Shown here piece by piece: positions 49,325 to 57,482 of a stretch of 64,000 bases of DNA. Location of the stretch: positions 1 to 64,000 of the forward strand of contig NZ_JAVRHT010000011.1 of the NCBI RefSeq assembly GCF_031846415.1, given 5' to 3'. The first letter of the stretch is position 1, and every line of letters starts with the position of its first letter. Under the pieces are notes generated by a model. The model searched no databases, was not told the origin of the DNA, and saw nothing but the letters and a program-made list of their open reading frames with translations. The position numbers and the translations under genes are program-made. The DNA comes from Rubrivirga litoralis. GTDB lineage: Bacteria; Bacteroidota; Rhodothermia; Rhodothermales; Rubricoccaceae.

Positions 49325-50746
49325 TTATTCCGCCGGAACCTCTTCGTTCACATACGCCACGCCCCACGCCACGAGCGCGTCGGCGGCCTCCTGGCTGTCG
49401 GCCTCGGAGTAGACGCGGAGGACGGGCTCGGTGCCGGACGGCCGGAACAGGAGCCACCCGTTCTCGACCCGGAACTTGAACCCGTCGAGCGTCTCGGTCT
49501 TCACGACCGGCTGGCCGTCGACCGTCTTCAGGCCGTCCTCGGCCAGCTCCTTGAGGACCGCCTGCTTGCGGGCGTCCGTCGTGTGGAGGTCGTTGCGGGC
49601 CTGGAAGTGCGGGCCGAACTCGTCCGACAGCTCGCGCACGAGGCCCGAGAGCGTCCGCTCGCGCTTGACCATCATCTCGATGACCGTCAGGCCGATGTAG
49701 AGCCCGTCGCGCTCGTAGATGTGGCCCTTGACGGCCATGCCGCCAGACTCCTCCCCGCCCACGAGCACGTCGCCCTCGACCATCTTGGGGCCGATGTACT
49801 TGAACCCGATGGGCGTCGTCTGGACCGTGAGCCCGTACTTCTGGCCCATCTTGTCGAGCATGTCGGTCGTCGAGAACGTCTTGACGACGTCGCCCTTCAG
49901 CCCCTTCTCCTCGTGGAGGTACTTGACGAGGAGCGCGAGGATTGAGTGGGAGTCGACGAACGTGCCCTCCTCGTCGACCAGCCCGATCCGATCGGCGTCG
50001 CCATCGGTGGCGAGGCCGGCTGCGGCGTTCTTGTCGATGACGGCCTTGAGGAGGCCGTCGAGGTTTTTCTCGATGGGCTCCGGCGCCTGCCCGTGCATGC
50101 CCGGGTTGAGCTCGTGGTGGAGCTCGACCACGCGCGTCTTGCCCAGGAGCTCGGTCACGACGCCCTGGCCGGCGCCGTACATGGCGTCGTAGGCCACCTT
50201 CGTCCCGGCCTCCTTGATCGCGTCGACGTCGATCCGCTCGCGGAGCAGGTCGACGTACTCGGTCTGGAGGTCGAACGTCTCGATAAGCCCCTCGCCGACG
50301 AGGTCGTCGTACGGGCGGGGCGGGGCGGCCTCGCCCAGCGACCCCATTCCGGCCTCGACGGCGGCGATCATGTCGGGCGTGGCCGGGCCGCCAAAGTGGG
50401 CCTTGATCTTGAACCCGTTGTAGGCCGGCGGGTTGTGGCTCGCGGTGATGACGATGCCGGCCGTGTGGCCGCCGTCGGCGGTCTTCCAACTCACGGCCGG
50501 CGTCGTCGCGAACCCGTCCGCGAGGCGGACGCGGACGCCGTTCGAGGCGAACACGCGGGCCACGAAGCGGGCAAACGCCTCGCCTTGGAAGCGCGTGTCG
50601 TGGGCGACGACGACGCTCCCGTCGCCGTCCTCCTGCTGGCCGACCCACGCGGCGGTCGCGCGGGCGACGGTCTCCAGGTTCTCGAACGTGTAGCCGTCGG
50701 CGATCACGGCGCGCCAGCCGTCGGTACCAAACTTGATCTCTGACAT
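49325..50746 (-). CDS. Phosphoglucomutase/phosphomannomutase family protein
   Basis: The ATG at 50746 (MSEIKFGTDGWRAVIAD) gives 473 residues. All four alpha-D-phosphohexomutase signatures are present: the phosphoserine loop TASHNPP, the metal loop DGDADR, the sugar-binding GGEESGG, and the phosphate-binding loop RPSGTEPVLR near the end. It interconverts hexose 1- and 6-phosphates. Glucose or mannose preference cannot be told, although GEESGG favours glucose-type substrates. Confidence 0.93.
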   Translation of the reverse strand: MSEIKFGTDGWRAVIADGYTFENLETVARATAAWVGQQEDGDGSVVVAHDTRFQGEAFARFVARVFASNGVRVRLADGFATTPAVSWKTADGGHTAGIVITASHNPPAYNGFKIKAHFGGPATPDMIAAVEAGMGSLGEAAPPRPYDDLVGEGLIETFDLQTEYVDLLRERIDVDAIKEAGTKVAYDAMYGAGQGVVTELLGKTRVVELHHELNPGMHGQAPEPIEKNLDGLLKAVIDKNAAAGLATDGDADRIGLVDEEGTFVDSHSILALLVKYLHEEKGLKGDVVKTFSTTDMLDKMGQKYGLTVQTTPIGFKYIGPKMVEGDVLVGGEESGGMAVKGHIYERDGLYIGLTVIEMMVKRERTLSGLVRELSDEFGPHFQARNDLHTTDARKQAVLKELAEDGLKTVDGQPVVKTETLDGFKFRVENGWLLFRPSGTEPVLRVYSEADSQEAADALVAWGVAYVNEEVPAE

Positions 50747-51062
50747 GGGGGAGGGCAAAACCCGGGGGCGGGGTGGGCGCGCCGCACGGCGCGAGGAACG
50801 GGAAAGCTACCGTCGGGCGGGCGGCGGAGCCGTGGGGGAAACTCCGCGACCGCGGTGCCGGACGTGGTGTCAGCGGGCGGGGCGGGGCCGTGGGTGACGA
50901 GTGATGGGTGACGAGCGAAAGGCGCCGCCCCGCCCGTCGCGCTACTCGGGGCGGGGTGGCGCGCGAACCTGCCGCCCCGCCCAGCCTATCTCGCTCGTGG
51001 CGAGGGCGGGGCGGGAAACGACCACCCCGCCCATTACCCGTCACTCGTACCCCATCACCCGT
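50747..51062. other. Intergenic region between phosphohexomutase and ettA
   Basis: No gene in 316 bases. It holds the TAGCTTTC box for the phosphohexomutase gene, the GTGATGG/GTGACGA palindrome and several 11-mer copies. ettA ends here, so the right-hand side is its 3' region. Confidence 0.6.
50802..50809 (-). promoter_or_regulatory. -7 box TAGCTTTC upstream of the phosphohexomutase gene
   Basis: Minus-strand match to TANNTTTG with only the last base different, 56 bases before the ATG at 50746. Confidence 0.45.
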
Positions 51063-51064
51063 TC
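50890..51064. repeat. Inverted repeat of GTGATGG/GTGACGA units
   Basis: The left arm (50890-50918) reads as 7-base units GGGTGAC, GAGTGAT, GGGTGAC, GAG. The right arm (51031-51064) holds the complement (TTACCCG, TCACTCG, TACCCCA, TCACCCG). The spacing is about 110 bases and is itself full of 11-mers. The right arm reaches the ettA stop codon (51063-51065). Confidence 0.65.
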
Positions 51065-52733
51065 AAGCGCGCGTCAGGCGCCGGTGCGGGCCGGTCGGCT
51101 CGTCGTCGGCGACGCCCAGGCGCTCTTTGCGGTCGGCCTCGTACTCGGCGTAGTTGCCGGGGTAGAAGAAGACGCCGCCGTCCTCGAAGGCCAGGATGTG
51201 CGTGGCGACGCGGTTGAGGAACCAGCGGTCGTGCGAGATGACGACGGCGCACCCGCCGAAGGCGAGCAGCGCCTCTTCGAGCGCACGCAGCGTGTTGACG
51301 TCGAGGTCGTTCGTGGGCTCGTCGAGGAGGAGCACGTTGGCGCCCTCCTTGAGCGTGACGGCCAGCTGGAGCCGGCCGCGCTCGCCGCCGGACAGCGTGC
51401 CCACCTTCTTTTGCTGGTCCTGCCCGCCAAAGTTGAACCGGCCCACGTAGGCGCGCGAGTTGACCTCGCGGCTCCCGAGCTGGATAAAGTCCGCCCCGCC
51501 CGAGATCGTCTCCCAGACCGTCTTGTTCGGGTCGAGGTCGCGGTCCTGGTTGACGTACCCGATCTGGACCGTGTCGCCCACCTTGAACTCGCCGACGTCG
51601 GGCGCCTCGGACCCGGTGATCATGCGGAACAGGGTCGTCTTGCCGGCCCCGTTCGGGCCGATCACGCCGACGATGCCGCCGGGCGGGAGGTCGAACGTGA
51701 GGTCCTCGACGAGCGTCCGCCCGTCGTAGCCCTTTTTGACGCCCTCGGCCTGGACGACGACGCGGCCGAGGCGCGGCCCCGGCGGGATGTAGATCTCGAG
51801 CTCGTCGCGGCGCTCGTCCGGGAGCCCGGCCTGGAGCTCCTCGTAGCGCGCGAGCCGCGCCTTCGACTTGGTCCGCTGGCCCTTGGCGTTTTGGCGGACC
51901 CACTCGAGCTCCTGGTGGATTGTCTTCTGCCGCTTCGAGGCGTCCTTCTCCTCGGCCTTCAGGCGGGCCTCCTTCTGCTCGAGCCACGACGTGTAGTTGC
52001 CCTCGAACGGGATGCCCTTGCCGCGGTCGAGCTCCAGGATCCACCCCGCCACGTTGTCGAGGAAGTAGCGGTCGTGCGTGACGGCGATGACCGTCCCCTC
52101 GTACTGCGCGAGGTGCTGCTCGAGCCACGCGACGGACGCGGCGTCGAGGTGGTTCGTGGGCTCGTCGAGCAGGAGCACGTCGGGCGCTTGCAGGAGGAGC
52201 CGGACGAGCGCCACGCGGCGCTTCTCGCCGCCCGAGAGCGGGCCGACCGCGGCGTCGGCGGGCGGGCAGTGGAGGGCGTCCATGGCCTGCTGGAGGCGGG
52301 CGTCGACGTCCCACGCGCCGAGCCGGTCGATGTCCTCCTGGACCTTGCCCTGCTCAGCGATGAGTGCGTCGAAGTCAGCGTCGGGCTCGGCGAAGGCGGC
52401 TGAGATCTCCTCGTAGCGCTTGAGGAGCCCGACGGCCTCGGACATCCCCTCCTCGACGACGTCGCGGACGGTCCGCGACGGGTCGCCCAGGTCGGGCTCC
52501 TGCTCCAGCATCCCGATCGTGATGCCGGGCTGCTTCTGGATCTCGCCGTCGTACTTGTCGTCCTGGCCCGCGATGATGCGGAGGAGCGTGGACTTGCCGG
52601 CCCCGTTCAGGCCCAGGACGCCAATCTTGGCGCCGTAGTAGAACGAGAGGTAGATGTTGTCGAGGATCTTCTTCCCCGTCGGCAGGGTCTTGCCGACGCC
52701 GAGCATGGAGAAGATGATTTTCTGGTCGCTCAC
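51063..52733 (-). CDS. ettA: Energy-dependent translational throttle protein EttA (ABC-F ATPase)
   Basis: The protein has 556 residues with two ABC domains and no membrane part. Walker A sites are GLNGAGKS and GPNGAGKT, signatures LSGGEKRR and LSGGERGR, and Walker B regions VLLLDEPTNHLDA and VLLLDEPTNDLD. The start IFSMLGVGKTLPTGKKILDNI and the arm segment KSKARLARYEEL are those of EttA. It binds the ribosomal E site and gates the first elongation step according to ATP/ADP. A TAGCTTGG box lies 23 bases upstream. Confidence 0.95.
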   Translation of the reverse strand: MSDQKIIFSMLGVGKTLPTGKKILDNIYLSFYYGAKIGVLGLNGAGKSTLLRIIAGQDDKYDGEIQKQPGITIGMLEQEPDLGDPSRTVRDVVEEGMSEAVGLLKRYEEISAAFAEPDADFDALIAEQGKVQEDIDRLGAWDVDARLQQAMDALHCPPADAAVGPLSGGEKRRVALVRLLLQAPDVLLLDEPTNHLDAASVAWLEQHLAQYEGTVIAVTHDRYFLDNVAGWILELDRGKGIPFEGNYTSWLEQKEARLKAEEKDASKRQKTIHQELEWVRQNAKGQRTKSKARLARYEELQAGLPDERRDELEIYIPPGPRLGRVVVQAEGVKKGYDGRTLVEDLTFDLPPGGIVGVIGPNGAGKTTLFRMITGSEAPDVGEFKVGDTVQIGYVNQDRDLDPNKTVWETISGGADFIQLGSREVNSRAYVGRFNFGGQDQQKKVGTLSGGERGRLQLAVTLKEGANVLLLDEPTNDLDVNTLRALEEALLAFGGCAVVISHDRWFLNRVATHILAFEDGGVFFYPGNYAEYEADRKERLGVADDEPTGPHRRLTRA

Positions 52734-52755
52734 GGTCGCTGCGTCTGTGTGCCGA

Positions 52756-52763
52756 CCAAGCTA
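52756..52763 (-). promoter_or_regulatory. -7 box TAGCTTGG upstream of ettA
   Basis: The same sequence as the box before the tRNA gene, 23 bases from the ATG at 52733 on the minus strand. The 296 bases from here to 53029 hold only 11-mer copies and no gene. Confidence 0.45.
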
Positions 52764-53029
52764 GAGGGCCGCCGCCCCGCCCGCGGTGGATTCGCGGTGG
52801 ACACGGGGGCGGGGTGGTTGAGAGGTTCGGGGTTCTGTCTCCCTGGCCGCCCCGCCCGTTTGCCAGGGCGGGGTGGAGGGTAGAGCCAGAGCCGCCCCGC
52901 CCGGGCGGCCGCGCCTTATGGTGGGCGGGGTGGCACGCCCGAGGACACGACGCATCGTGTCCCTACGGGTGCTCGGACGAGGGCGCGACTCCGGCCCCTC
53001 TACCCCTGACCGCCCCGCCCGGGCGTCGC

Positions 53030-53443
53030 CTACGGGGTCCCGATCGAGGACGGGCTCCCCAGGTGCAGCGCCTCCTCGGTGAGCGCGTGGTAGCGCTCGG
53101 CCCAGTCGAGGGCGGCCTCCCAGGTGCCGGCGTCGATCTCGAGCCGGGCGGCCACCTCGCGGAGCGCCTCGACCTCGCGCGGGTCCAGGCGGCCGTCGGC
53201 GTAGCCGACCAGGAGCAGGTCGAGGAGCACCACCACGCGCGCGCGCTCGGTCCCGAACAGGAGGTTCAGGTCGCCGACGGCGTGGGGCGCGTCGGCGTGC
53301 TCGGCCTCCAGCCCGGACTCGGTGTAGAGGCGGTCGAGCCGCTCGACCTCCTGGATGGAGAGGCGGCGGTCCGCGTCGATCACCTGGCGGGCGAGGACGA
53401 GGAAGGCGCGGCGCTGGTCGGCGCTCAGTTCGTGCAGGAACAC
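53030..53443 (-). CDS. TerB-like helical protein
   Basis: The GTG at 53443 (FLHELSADQRRAFL) gives 137 residues; the open frame further upstream is Pro/Arg-rich and unlikely. All-helical, with FLVLARQVIDADRRLSIQEVE and LLVGYADGRLDPREVEALREVA, the twin acidic D-x-D-x-x-L-x-x-x-E loops of the tellurite-resistance TerB/DjlA fold. It may bind metal or partner proteins; no ter operon is present. It is flanked by gene-free DNA on both sides. Confidence 0.65.
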   Translation of the reverse strand: MFLHELSADQRRAFLVLARQVIDADRRLSIQEVERLDRLYTESGLEAEHADAPHAVGDLNLLFGTERARVVVLLDLLLVGYADGRLDPREVEALREVAARLEIDAGTWEAALDWAERYHALTEEALHLGSPSSIGTP

Positions 53444-53807
53444 GGCGGGGCGGGGAACACGGAGCGGCAAAGTAACCGCTCTGGCCCCCCGCTCGTGCCC
53501 GGCCCGCAACCGCAACGGCGGGCTAGGGACGGCGCCGCGCCCCGCCCGGGCGGGGTGGAGGCCGGCCGCGGCGAGTGGGGCGGCGACGAGCCGGCGGAGC
53601 CCGGCGGCCGGCACCTTCGACGAGGCGGCCGCCCCGCCCGCGCCAACGGCCTCTTCCGCCGGACGCGGCGCGGCGTGACGAGCGAGGGCGGGGCGGACGT
53701 CGGGCGACCGCAGCGGGCGGGGCGGGGACCAGGCGGAAACCCGTTCGGGTCCAGGCCGAAACGGTGGGCGTCGCGCCGGCGTCCTCGCCGAAACCTACGG
53801 GACCCCT
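53444..53807. other. Divergent intergenic region
   Basis: 364 bases without a gene. A TTACTTTG sequence on the minus strand (about 53467-53475) could be the promoter of the TerB-like gene. The rest is GC-rich with a few 11-mers; I see no further structure. Confidence 0.5.
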
Positions 53808-54440
53808 ATGACCCTCGCCGTCCTCGGCGCCACCGGCCGCACCGGGCGCCCCCTCGTCCAGCAGGCGCTCGCCGCCGGCCACCACGTCACGGCCCTCGCG
53901 CGGACGCCCTCGTCGCTCGGCATCGACCACCCCGCCCTCACCGTCGTCCAGGGCGACGCTTTGGACGCGGCCGACGTCGACCGCGTCGTCGACGGCGCCG
54001 ACGCCGTGCTCCTCACGCTCGGCCACACGAAGGGGTCGCCGCCGGACCTCATGGCCCGGGCGGCCCAGAACGTGGTCGCGGCCATGAAGGCGCACGGCGT
54101 CCGCCGTGTCGTCACCGAAACCGGCGCCGGCGTTACGGACCCCAAGGACCCGGGCGGGTTTGCCCCGCGGCTCGTCGGCGGGATCATGAAGGTGGTCGCC
54201 AAAACCCTCCTGGCCGACTCCAAGGCCCACGTCGACGCTTTCCGCCGCTCGGGCCTGGAGTGGACCGCCGTCCGCGCCCCGCGCCTGACCGACGGGCCGC
54301 AGACGGGCCGCTACAAAACCGGCTACTTCTCGATGGGCCTGGGCCACAGCGTCTCTCGCGCCGACGTGGCCGACCTGATGCTCGACCTCGCCACGTCGGA
54401 CCGCTTTGCCGGCGAGGCCCCGATGGTCACGGACGCGTAG
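53808..54440 (+). CDS. NAD(P)H-binding protein (atypical SDR, NmrA/BVR-B-like)
   Basis: The protein has 210 residues. The dinucleotide motif is LAVLGATGRTGRPLVQQAL, followed by HHVTALARTPSSL and VVQGDALDAADVDRVVDGADAVLLTLGH. A late ADVADLMLDL segment is shared with biliverdin reductase B-like proteins. It lacks the YxxxK of classical SDRs, as expected for this subgroup. The substrate is unknown. It is followed by another dehydrogenase gene after 120 bases, likely with its own promoter. Confidence 0.85.
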   Translation: MTLAVLGATGRTGRPLVQQALAAGHHVTALARTPSSLGIDHPALTVVQGDALDAADVDRVVDGADAVLLTLGHTKGSPPDLMARAAQNVVAAMKAHGVRRVVTETGAGVTDPKDPGGFAPRLVGGIMKVVAKTLLADSKAHVDAFRRSGLEWTAVRAPRLTDGPQTGRYKTGYFSMGLGHSVSRADVADLMLDLATSDRFAGEAPMVTDA

Positions 54441-54560
54441 CCCACCCCGCCGTCGGCCGCCCCGCTCGGCCCGTTAAAAATGTCCGAGGGCGGGGTGGAG
54501 GCGCGGCCTCGGCGGACACCGCCCCGCCCTCGCGCGTAGCCCCGCCTCTGCTGCGCCGCC

Positions 54561-55427
54561 ATGCCCGCCCCGCCCGACCTGTCTTCCCGCGTCGCCCTCG
54601 TCGCCGGCGCCAGCCGCGGCGTCGGGCGGGGCGTCGCGCTCGCGCTCGGCGAGGCCGGCGCGACCGTCTACGTCACCGGGCGGACGCTCAAGAGCCAGCG
54701 CCGCCGCGACGTGCCCGGTAACATCGACGAGACGGCCTCGGACGTGACGCGGGCCGGCGGGCGGGGCGTGGCCGTCCAGACCGACCACACGCGCGTCGAG
54801 GACGTCCGCGCGCTCCTCTCCCGCATCGAGGCCGACGCGGGCGGACTAGACCTCCTCGTGAACGCCGTCTGGGGCGGCCACGAGGGACCGGCGGCTGGCG
54901 GACCGTTCTGGGAGCAGCCGCTCGCGCGGTGGGACGCCACCATGCGCTCGGGCGTCTGGGCGGCGCTCCTCACGTCCCGGTTTGCCGCCCCGCTCCTCCG
55001 CGACGGCGCGCTCGTGGCGACGGTCACGTTCGAGGACCGCGGACGGTACACCGGCAGCGTGTACGACGACGTGGCGCAGGCGTCGCTCGCGCGGCTCGCG
55101 TTCGGGATGGCGCAGGACCTCCGGCCGCGCGGTGTCACGTCGGTGGCCGTCTCGCCCGGCTTCGTCCGCACCGAGCGGGTGCTGGCGGCCTATGGAGCGA
55201 CGGAGCGGACGTGGGCGCGCGTGCCCGCGCTGGCCGGATCGGAGAGCCCGCGCTACGTCGGCCGTGCCGTCGCCGCGCTTGCCGCCGACCCCACGGCCTT
55301 CCTGCGCACGGGGCAGACGCTGCTCGCTGCCGACCTCGCGCGCGAGGTCGGCGTCGTAGACGTCGACGGGACGCAGCCCGGTCCGCTCCGGCTGCCGGAC
55401 GGAGCCGCCCCGCCCGCGCACGGATGA
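54561..55427 (+). CDS. Short-chain dehydrogenase/reductase lacking the usual catalytic lysine
   Basis: The protein has 288 residues. The N-terminal motif VAGASRGVGRGVALALGEAGATVYVTGR is a classical NAD(P) site, similar to DHRS1-like proteins. LVNAVWGG replaces the usual NNAG. The catalytic YxxxK position reads YDDVAQASLARL, so Lys is replaced by Gln or Ala depending on the alignment, and the catalytic Ser position is Thr (VATVTFEDRG). It may be inactive or use another chemistry. Confidence 0.82.
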   Translation: MPAPPDLSSRVALVAGASRGVGRGVALALGEAGATVYVTGRTLKSQRRRDVPGNIDETASDVTRAGGRGVAVQTDHTRVEDVRALLSRIEADAGGLDLLVNAVWGGHEGPAAGGPFWEQPLARWDATMRSGVWAALLTSRFAAPLLRDGALVATVTFEDRGRYTGSVYDDVAQASLARLAFGMAQDLRPRGVTSVAVSPGFVRTERVLAAYGATERTWARVPALAGSESPRYVGRAVAALAADPTAFLRTGQTLLAADLAREVGVVDVDGTQPGPLRLPDGAAPPAHG

Positions 55428-55548
55428 GCAGGGCGCTTCGCTGTCGGGGAGGGGCGGTGCGCCGGGACCGCGTGCGCCGGGGCCGCGTGCGCCCCCGTTG
55501 CGTTTGGAGGGCGGGGTGGGCACCTTCCCCCCAGACCCGCCGCCGCCT

Positions 55549-56295
55549 GTGACCCTCGACGCCCTCACGCTCGTCGTCCCCACCAAGGACGAGGCCCACA
55601 ACGTCGGCCCGTTTCTGGCCAGCCTCGACCCGCGCCTCCGCGTGGTCGTCGTCGACGCGAGCACGGACGGGACGGCCGACCTCGTCCGCCGCCTCCGCCC
55701 CGAGCGGACGACGGTCCTGGAGGTGCCGAGCTCGATCCCCGAGGCCCGGCAGATTGGGCTGGAGGCGGCCGAGACCGAGTGGATCCTGTTCACCGACATC
55801 GACGTGTCGTTCGGCCGCGGCTACTGGTCCGCGTGGGAGGCCCTCGACCTGGGGCCGCGCGTGGGCGCTGTCCAGGGCGGCAAGTACAGCGCCGACGCCG
55901 AGTACCGGACGTACTACCGGCTGTTCTCGCTCGGCATCCGCGTGCTCGCGTGGCTCACCGTCCCGGCCGGGTCGGGGTCCAACATGGTCCTCCGGCGCCG
56001 CGCGCTCCTCGACGCCGGCGGGTTCGACCCAGCGCTGACGGCGAACGAGGACATCTACGCGCTGTGGACCGTCCGCCGGGCGGGGTGGCGCGTCGTCTAC
56101 GCCCCGGCGCTCCGAGTCTACGAGCGCGACCACCGCCGGCTTCGGCAGGGCCGCCTGCGAAAGACGCTCCACGGGTGGATCCGCCCGCTCCTGCTCTTCA
56201 CCGGCGCCGGCGCCGGCTGGGTCCGCGCGTCGAGCTGGGGCTACTGGAAAAACCGGAACGGCCCCGGCGGACCGCCCGCTGGCGAGCGGTCCTGA
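55549..56295 (+). CDS. Glycosyltransferase family 2
   Basis: The GTG at 55549 gives 248 residues. It is a GT-A fold: LTLVVPTKDEAHNVGPFLASL, VVVDASTDGTADLV, then WILFTDIDVSFG (the D-x-D metal motif) and NEDIYALWTVRRAGWRVVY with the ED catalytic-base region. A basic C-terminal helix may contact the membrane. It probably adds sugars to a lipid or polysaccharide; acceptor unknown. It ends one base before the convergent small membrane gene. Confidence 0.88.
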   Translation: MTLDALTLVVPTKDEAHNVGPFLASLDPRLRVVVVDASTDGTADLVRRLRPERTTVLEVPSSIPEARQIGLEAAETEWILFTDIDVSFGRGYWSAWEALDLGPRVGAVQGGKYSADAEYRTYYRLFSLGIRVLAWLTVPAGSGSNMVLRRRALLDAGGFDPALTANEDIYALWTVRRAGWRVVYAPALRVYERDHRRLRQGRLRKTLHGWIRPLLLFTGAGAGWVRASSWGYWKNRNGPGGPPAGERS

Positions 56296-56478
56296 CTACG
56301 GGAGCGCCTCGGACGGCTCGACCTGCTCGGGCGCGTCGAGCCCGCCGCCCCCGATGCCGCCCGTCGTCTCGCCGCCCCGCTGGGACAGCAAGAACACGAT
56401 GAGGAGGAGCGTGAGCACACCCACGACGAGGAGGGCGATGCCGAACGGGCTGCGGCGCTTGGCGGTGTTGTCGGCCAT
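56296..56478 (-). CDS. Small single-helix membrane protein
   Basis: The ATG at 56478 gives 60 residues: a basic start (ADNTAKRRSPFG), one helix (IALLVVGVLTLLLIVFLL) and a Gly-rich, acidic tail. No family is recognised. It abuts the glycosyltransferase stop in convergent orientation. Confidence 0.6.
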   Translation of the reverse strand: MADNTAKRRSPFGIALLVVGVLTLLLIVFLLSQRGGETTGGIGGGGLDAPEQVEPSEALP

Positions 56479-56636
56479 GAGGGGCGGGGTGGGAGAGGGG
56501 CAGACGAACGCAGACCGCCCCGCCCCGGGTTTCCCGGACATCGGCCTCTGGAAACGCAGAGGGCGGGGTGGCGCGCTCTGCAGCGCCTCAACGTGGGAGC
56601 GGCGAGGCCACCGGCGAACGGCGCGCGCCTCGGGCG

Positions 56637-57083
56637 CTACGTCCGCGGCAGCGTAAGGCTGGCGTACCAGCCCTGCTCAATCGCCGTCTTTCGCTTGTGG
56701 CAGTTCGCGCACCGGACCTCGCACTTGGCAATCTCGGCGTCGAGCTTGGCGAGGCTGAACTGGCGAACGGCCATGTCTGACAGGGAGCCGACCTTCCGCC
56801 CTCGCACGTGGTCAAACTCCAAGACAACGGGGTCCGTTTCGCCGCAGTCCACGCACGGGTGCGCGGCGAGGTAGTCTCATAGGTGCCCCGTGTTCCGGAC
56901 CTTGTATGCGTCGTTCCGAGCGCGCTGGGTACTCCCCCGCCGACGGTACCACTCCCTCTGAACCTCGGCCTTGCATACCCGGCAGTACGTCTGTAAGCCG
57001 TCCCTTCTCCGCCGGTTTCTGTGGAAGGCGGCAGACGGTAACGTCTGTTCACACTTCGCGCACCGTTTCACCTGAGGAGTCAT
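56637..57083 (-). pseudogene. HNH endonuclease gene interrupted by a TGA codon
   Basis: One reading frame of 148 codons is cut by TGA at codon 69 (56879-56877). Before it lies a zinc part (CAKCEQTLPSAAFH, YCRVCK) and YKVRNTGHL; after it, DYLAAHPCVDCGETDPVVLEFDHVRG and CEVRCANCHKRKT, the HNH nuclease core. The codon before DYL is usually Arg in such proteins, and CGA to TGA is one transition, so a nonsense mutation is the simplest reading. Both pieces stay in the same frame, so loss is probably recent. Such nucleases are often solitary or mobile and it sits beside tRNA-Lys. Confidence 0.8.
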
Positions 57084-57146
57084 CGTCGCCGGGGAGCCTC
57101 TTGGACTCTACCGCAGGCGGGTGACACCACTCCGGCACCGCTCTAA

Positions 57147-57180
57147 CAAAAACCCGCCTCAGCGCACGGCAGAGGCGGGT
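57147..57180 (-). terminator. Rho-independent terminator after tRNA-Lys
   Basis: CCCGCCTC and GAGGCGGG form an 8-bp stem around an 11-nt loop; on the minus strand it is followed by TTTTTG. It ends the tRNA transcript 9 bases after the mature 3' end. On the plus strand it also has a short TTT. Confidence 0.9.
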
Positions 57181-57188
57181 TTCGGCAG

Positions 57189-57262
57189 TGCCCCCAGAAG
57201 GATTCGAACCTTCGACACGCGGATTAAGAGTCCGCTGCTCTAACCAGCTGAGCTATAGGGGC
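57189..57262 (-). tRNA. tRNA-Lys, anticodon CTT
   Basis: A 74-nt cloverleaf on the minus strand. It has a GCCCCTA acceptor with TGGGGGC, a D arm AGCTCAGCTGGTTAGAGC, an anticodon arm GCGGA-CTCTTAA-TCCGC and a T arm with GGTTCGAATCC. The discriminator base is A. CCA is not encoded, so it must be added. The box TAGCTTGG ends four bases before the 5' end and a terminator follows. Confidence 0.97.
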
Positions 57263-57266
57263 ACCG

Positions 57267-57274
57267 CCAAGCTA
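57267..57274 (-). promoter_or_regulatory. -7 box TAGCTTGG of the tRNA-Lys gene
   Basis: Located four bases upstream of the mature tRNA 5' end on the minus strand, preceded by GGGCGGGGCGGG. Since a stable RNA gene must have a strong promoter, this placement supports TAGCTTGG as the real -7 element of this organism. Confidence 0.6.
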
Positions 57275-57482
57275 CCCGCCCCGCCCCGCCCGCTCAAGCG
57301 GACAGACGGTGAAACCGTGCCGCCACGGAAAACTCAGCGGGCGGGGCGGTCCGTCAGCCCCGCGCCGCTGTATCGACCGACGACGCACCCACGGCCGCCA
57401 TGCTGTCCGCGAGCCAGAGCTTTCCCCAGGAGCGCGATCGCACCGTCCCACCCCGCCCCGCGGTCCCGCGAGGGCGGGGCGG

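Noticed and set aside
53575..53811. A 78-residue frame before the gene at 53808
   Set aside because: It is almost only Arg, Ala, Gly and Pro, overlaps 11-mer copies and has no ribosome site or family.
56637..57083. Two separate small genes instead of one broken HNH gene
   Set aside because: Both parts are in one frame, separated by a single stop, and neither half makes a complete nuclease. The joined sequence matches a normal HNH protein.
57189..57262. tRNA-Lys gene as insertion site of the element at 1-12 kb
   Set aside because: It is 45 kb away and no partial copy of its 3' end appears near the integrase.
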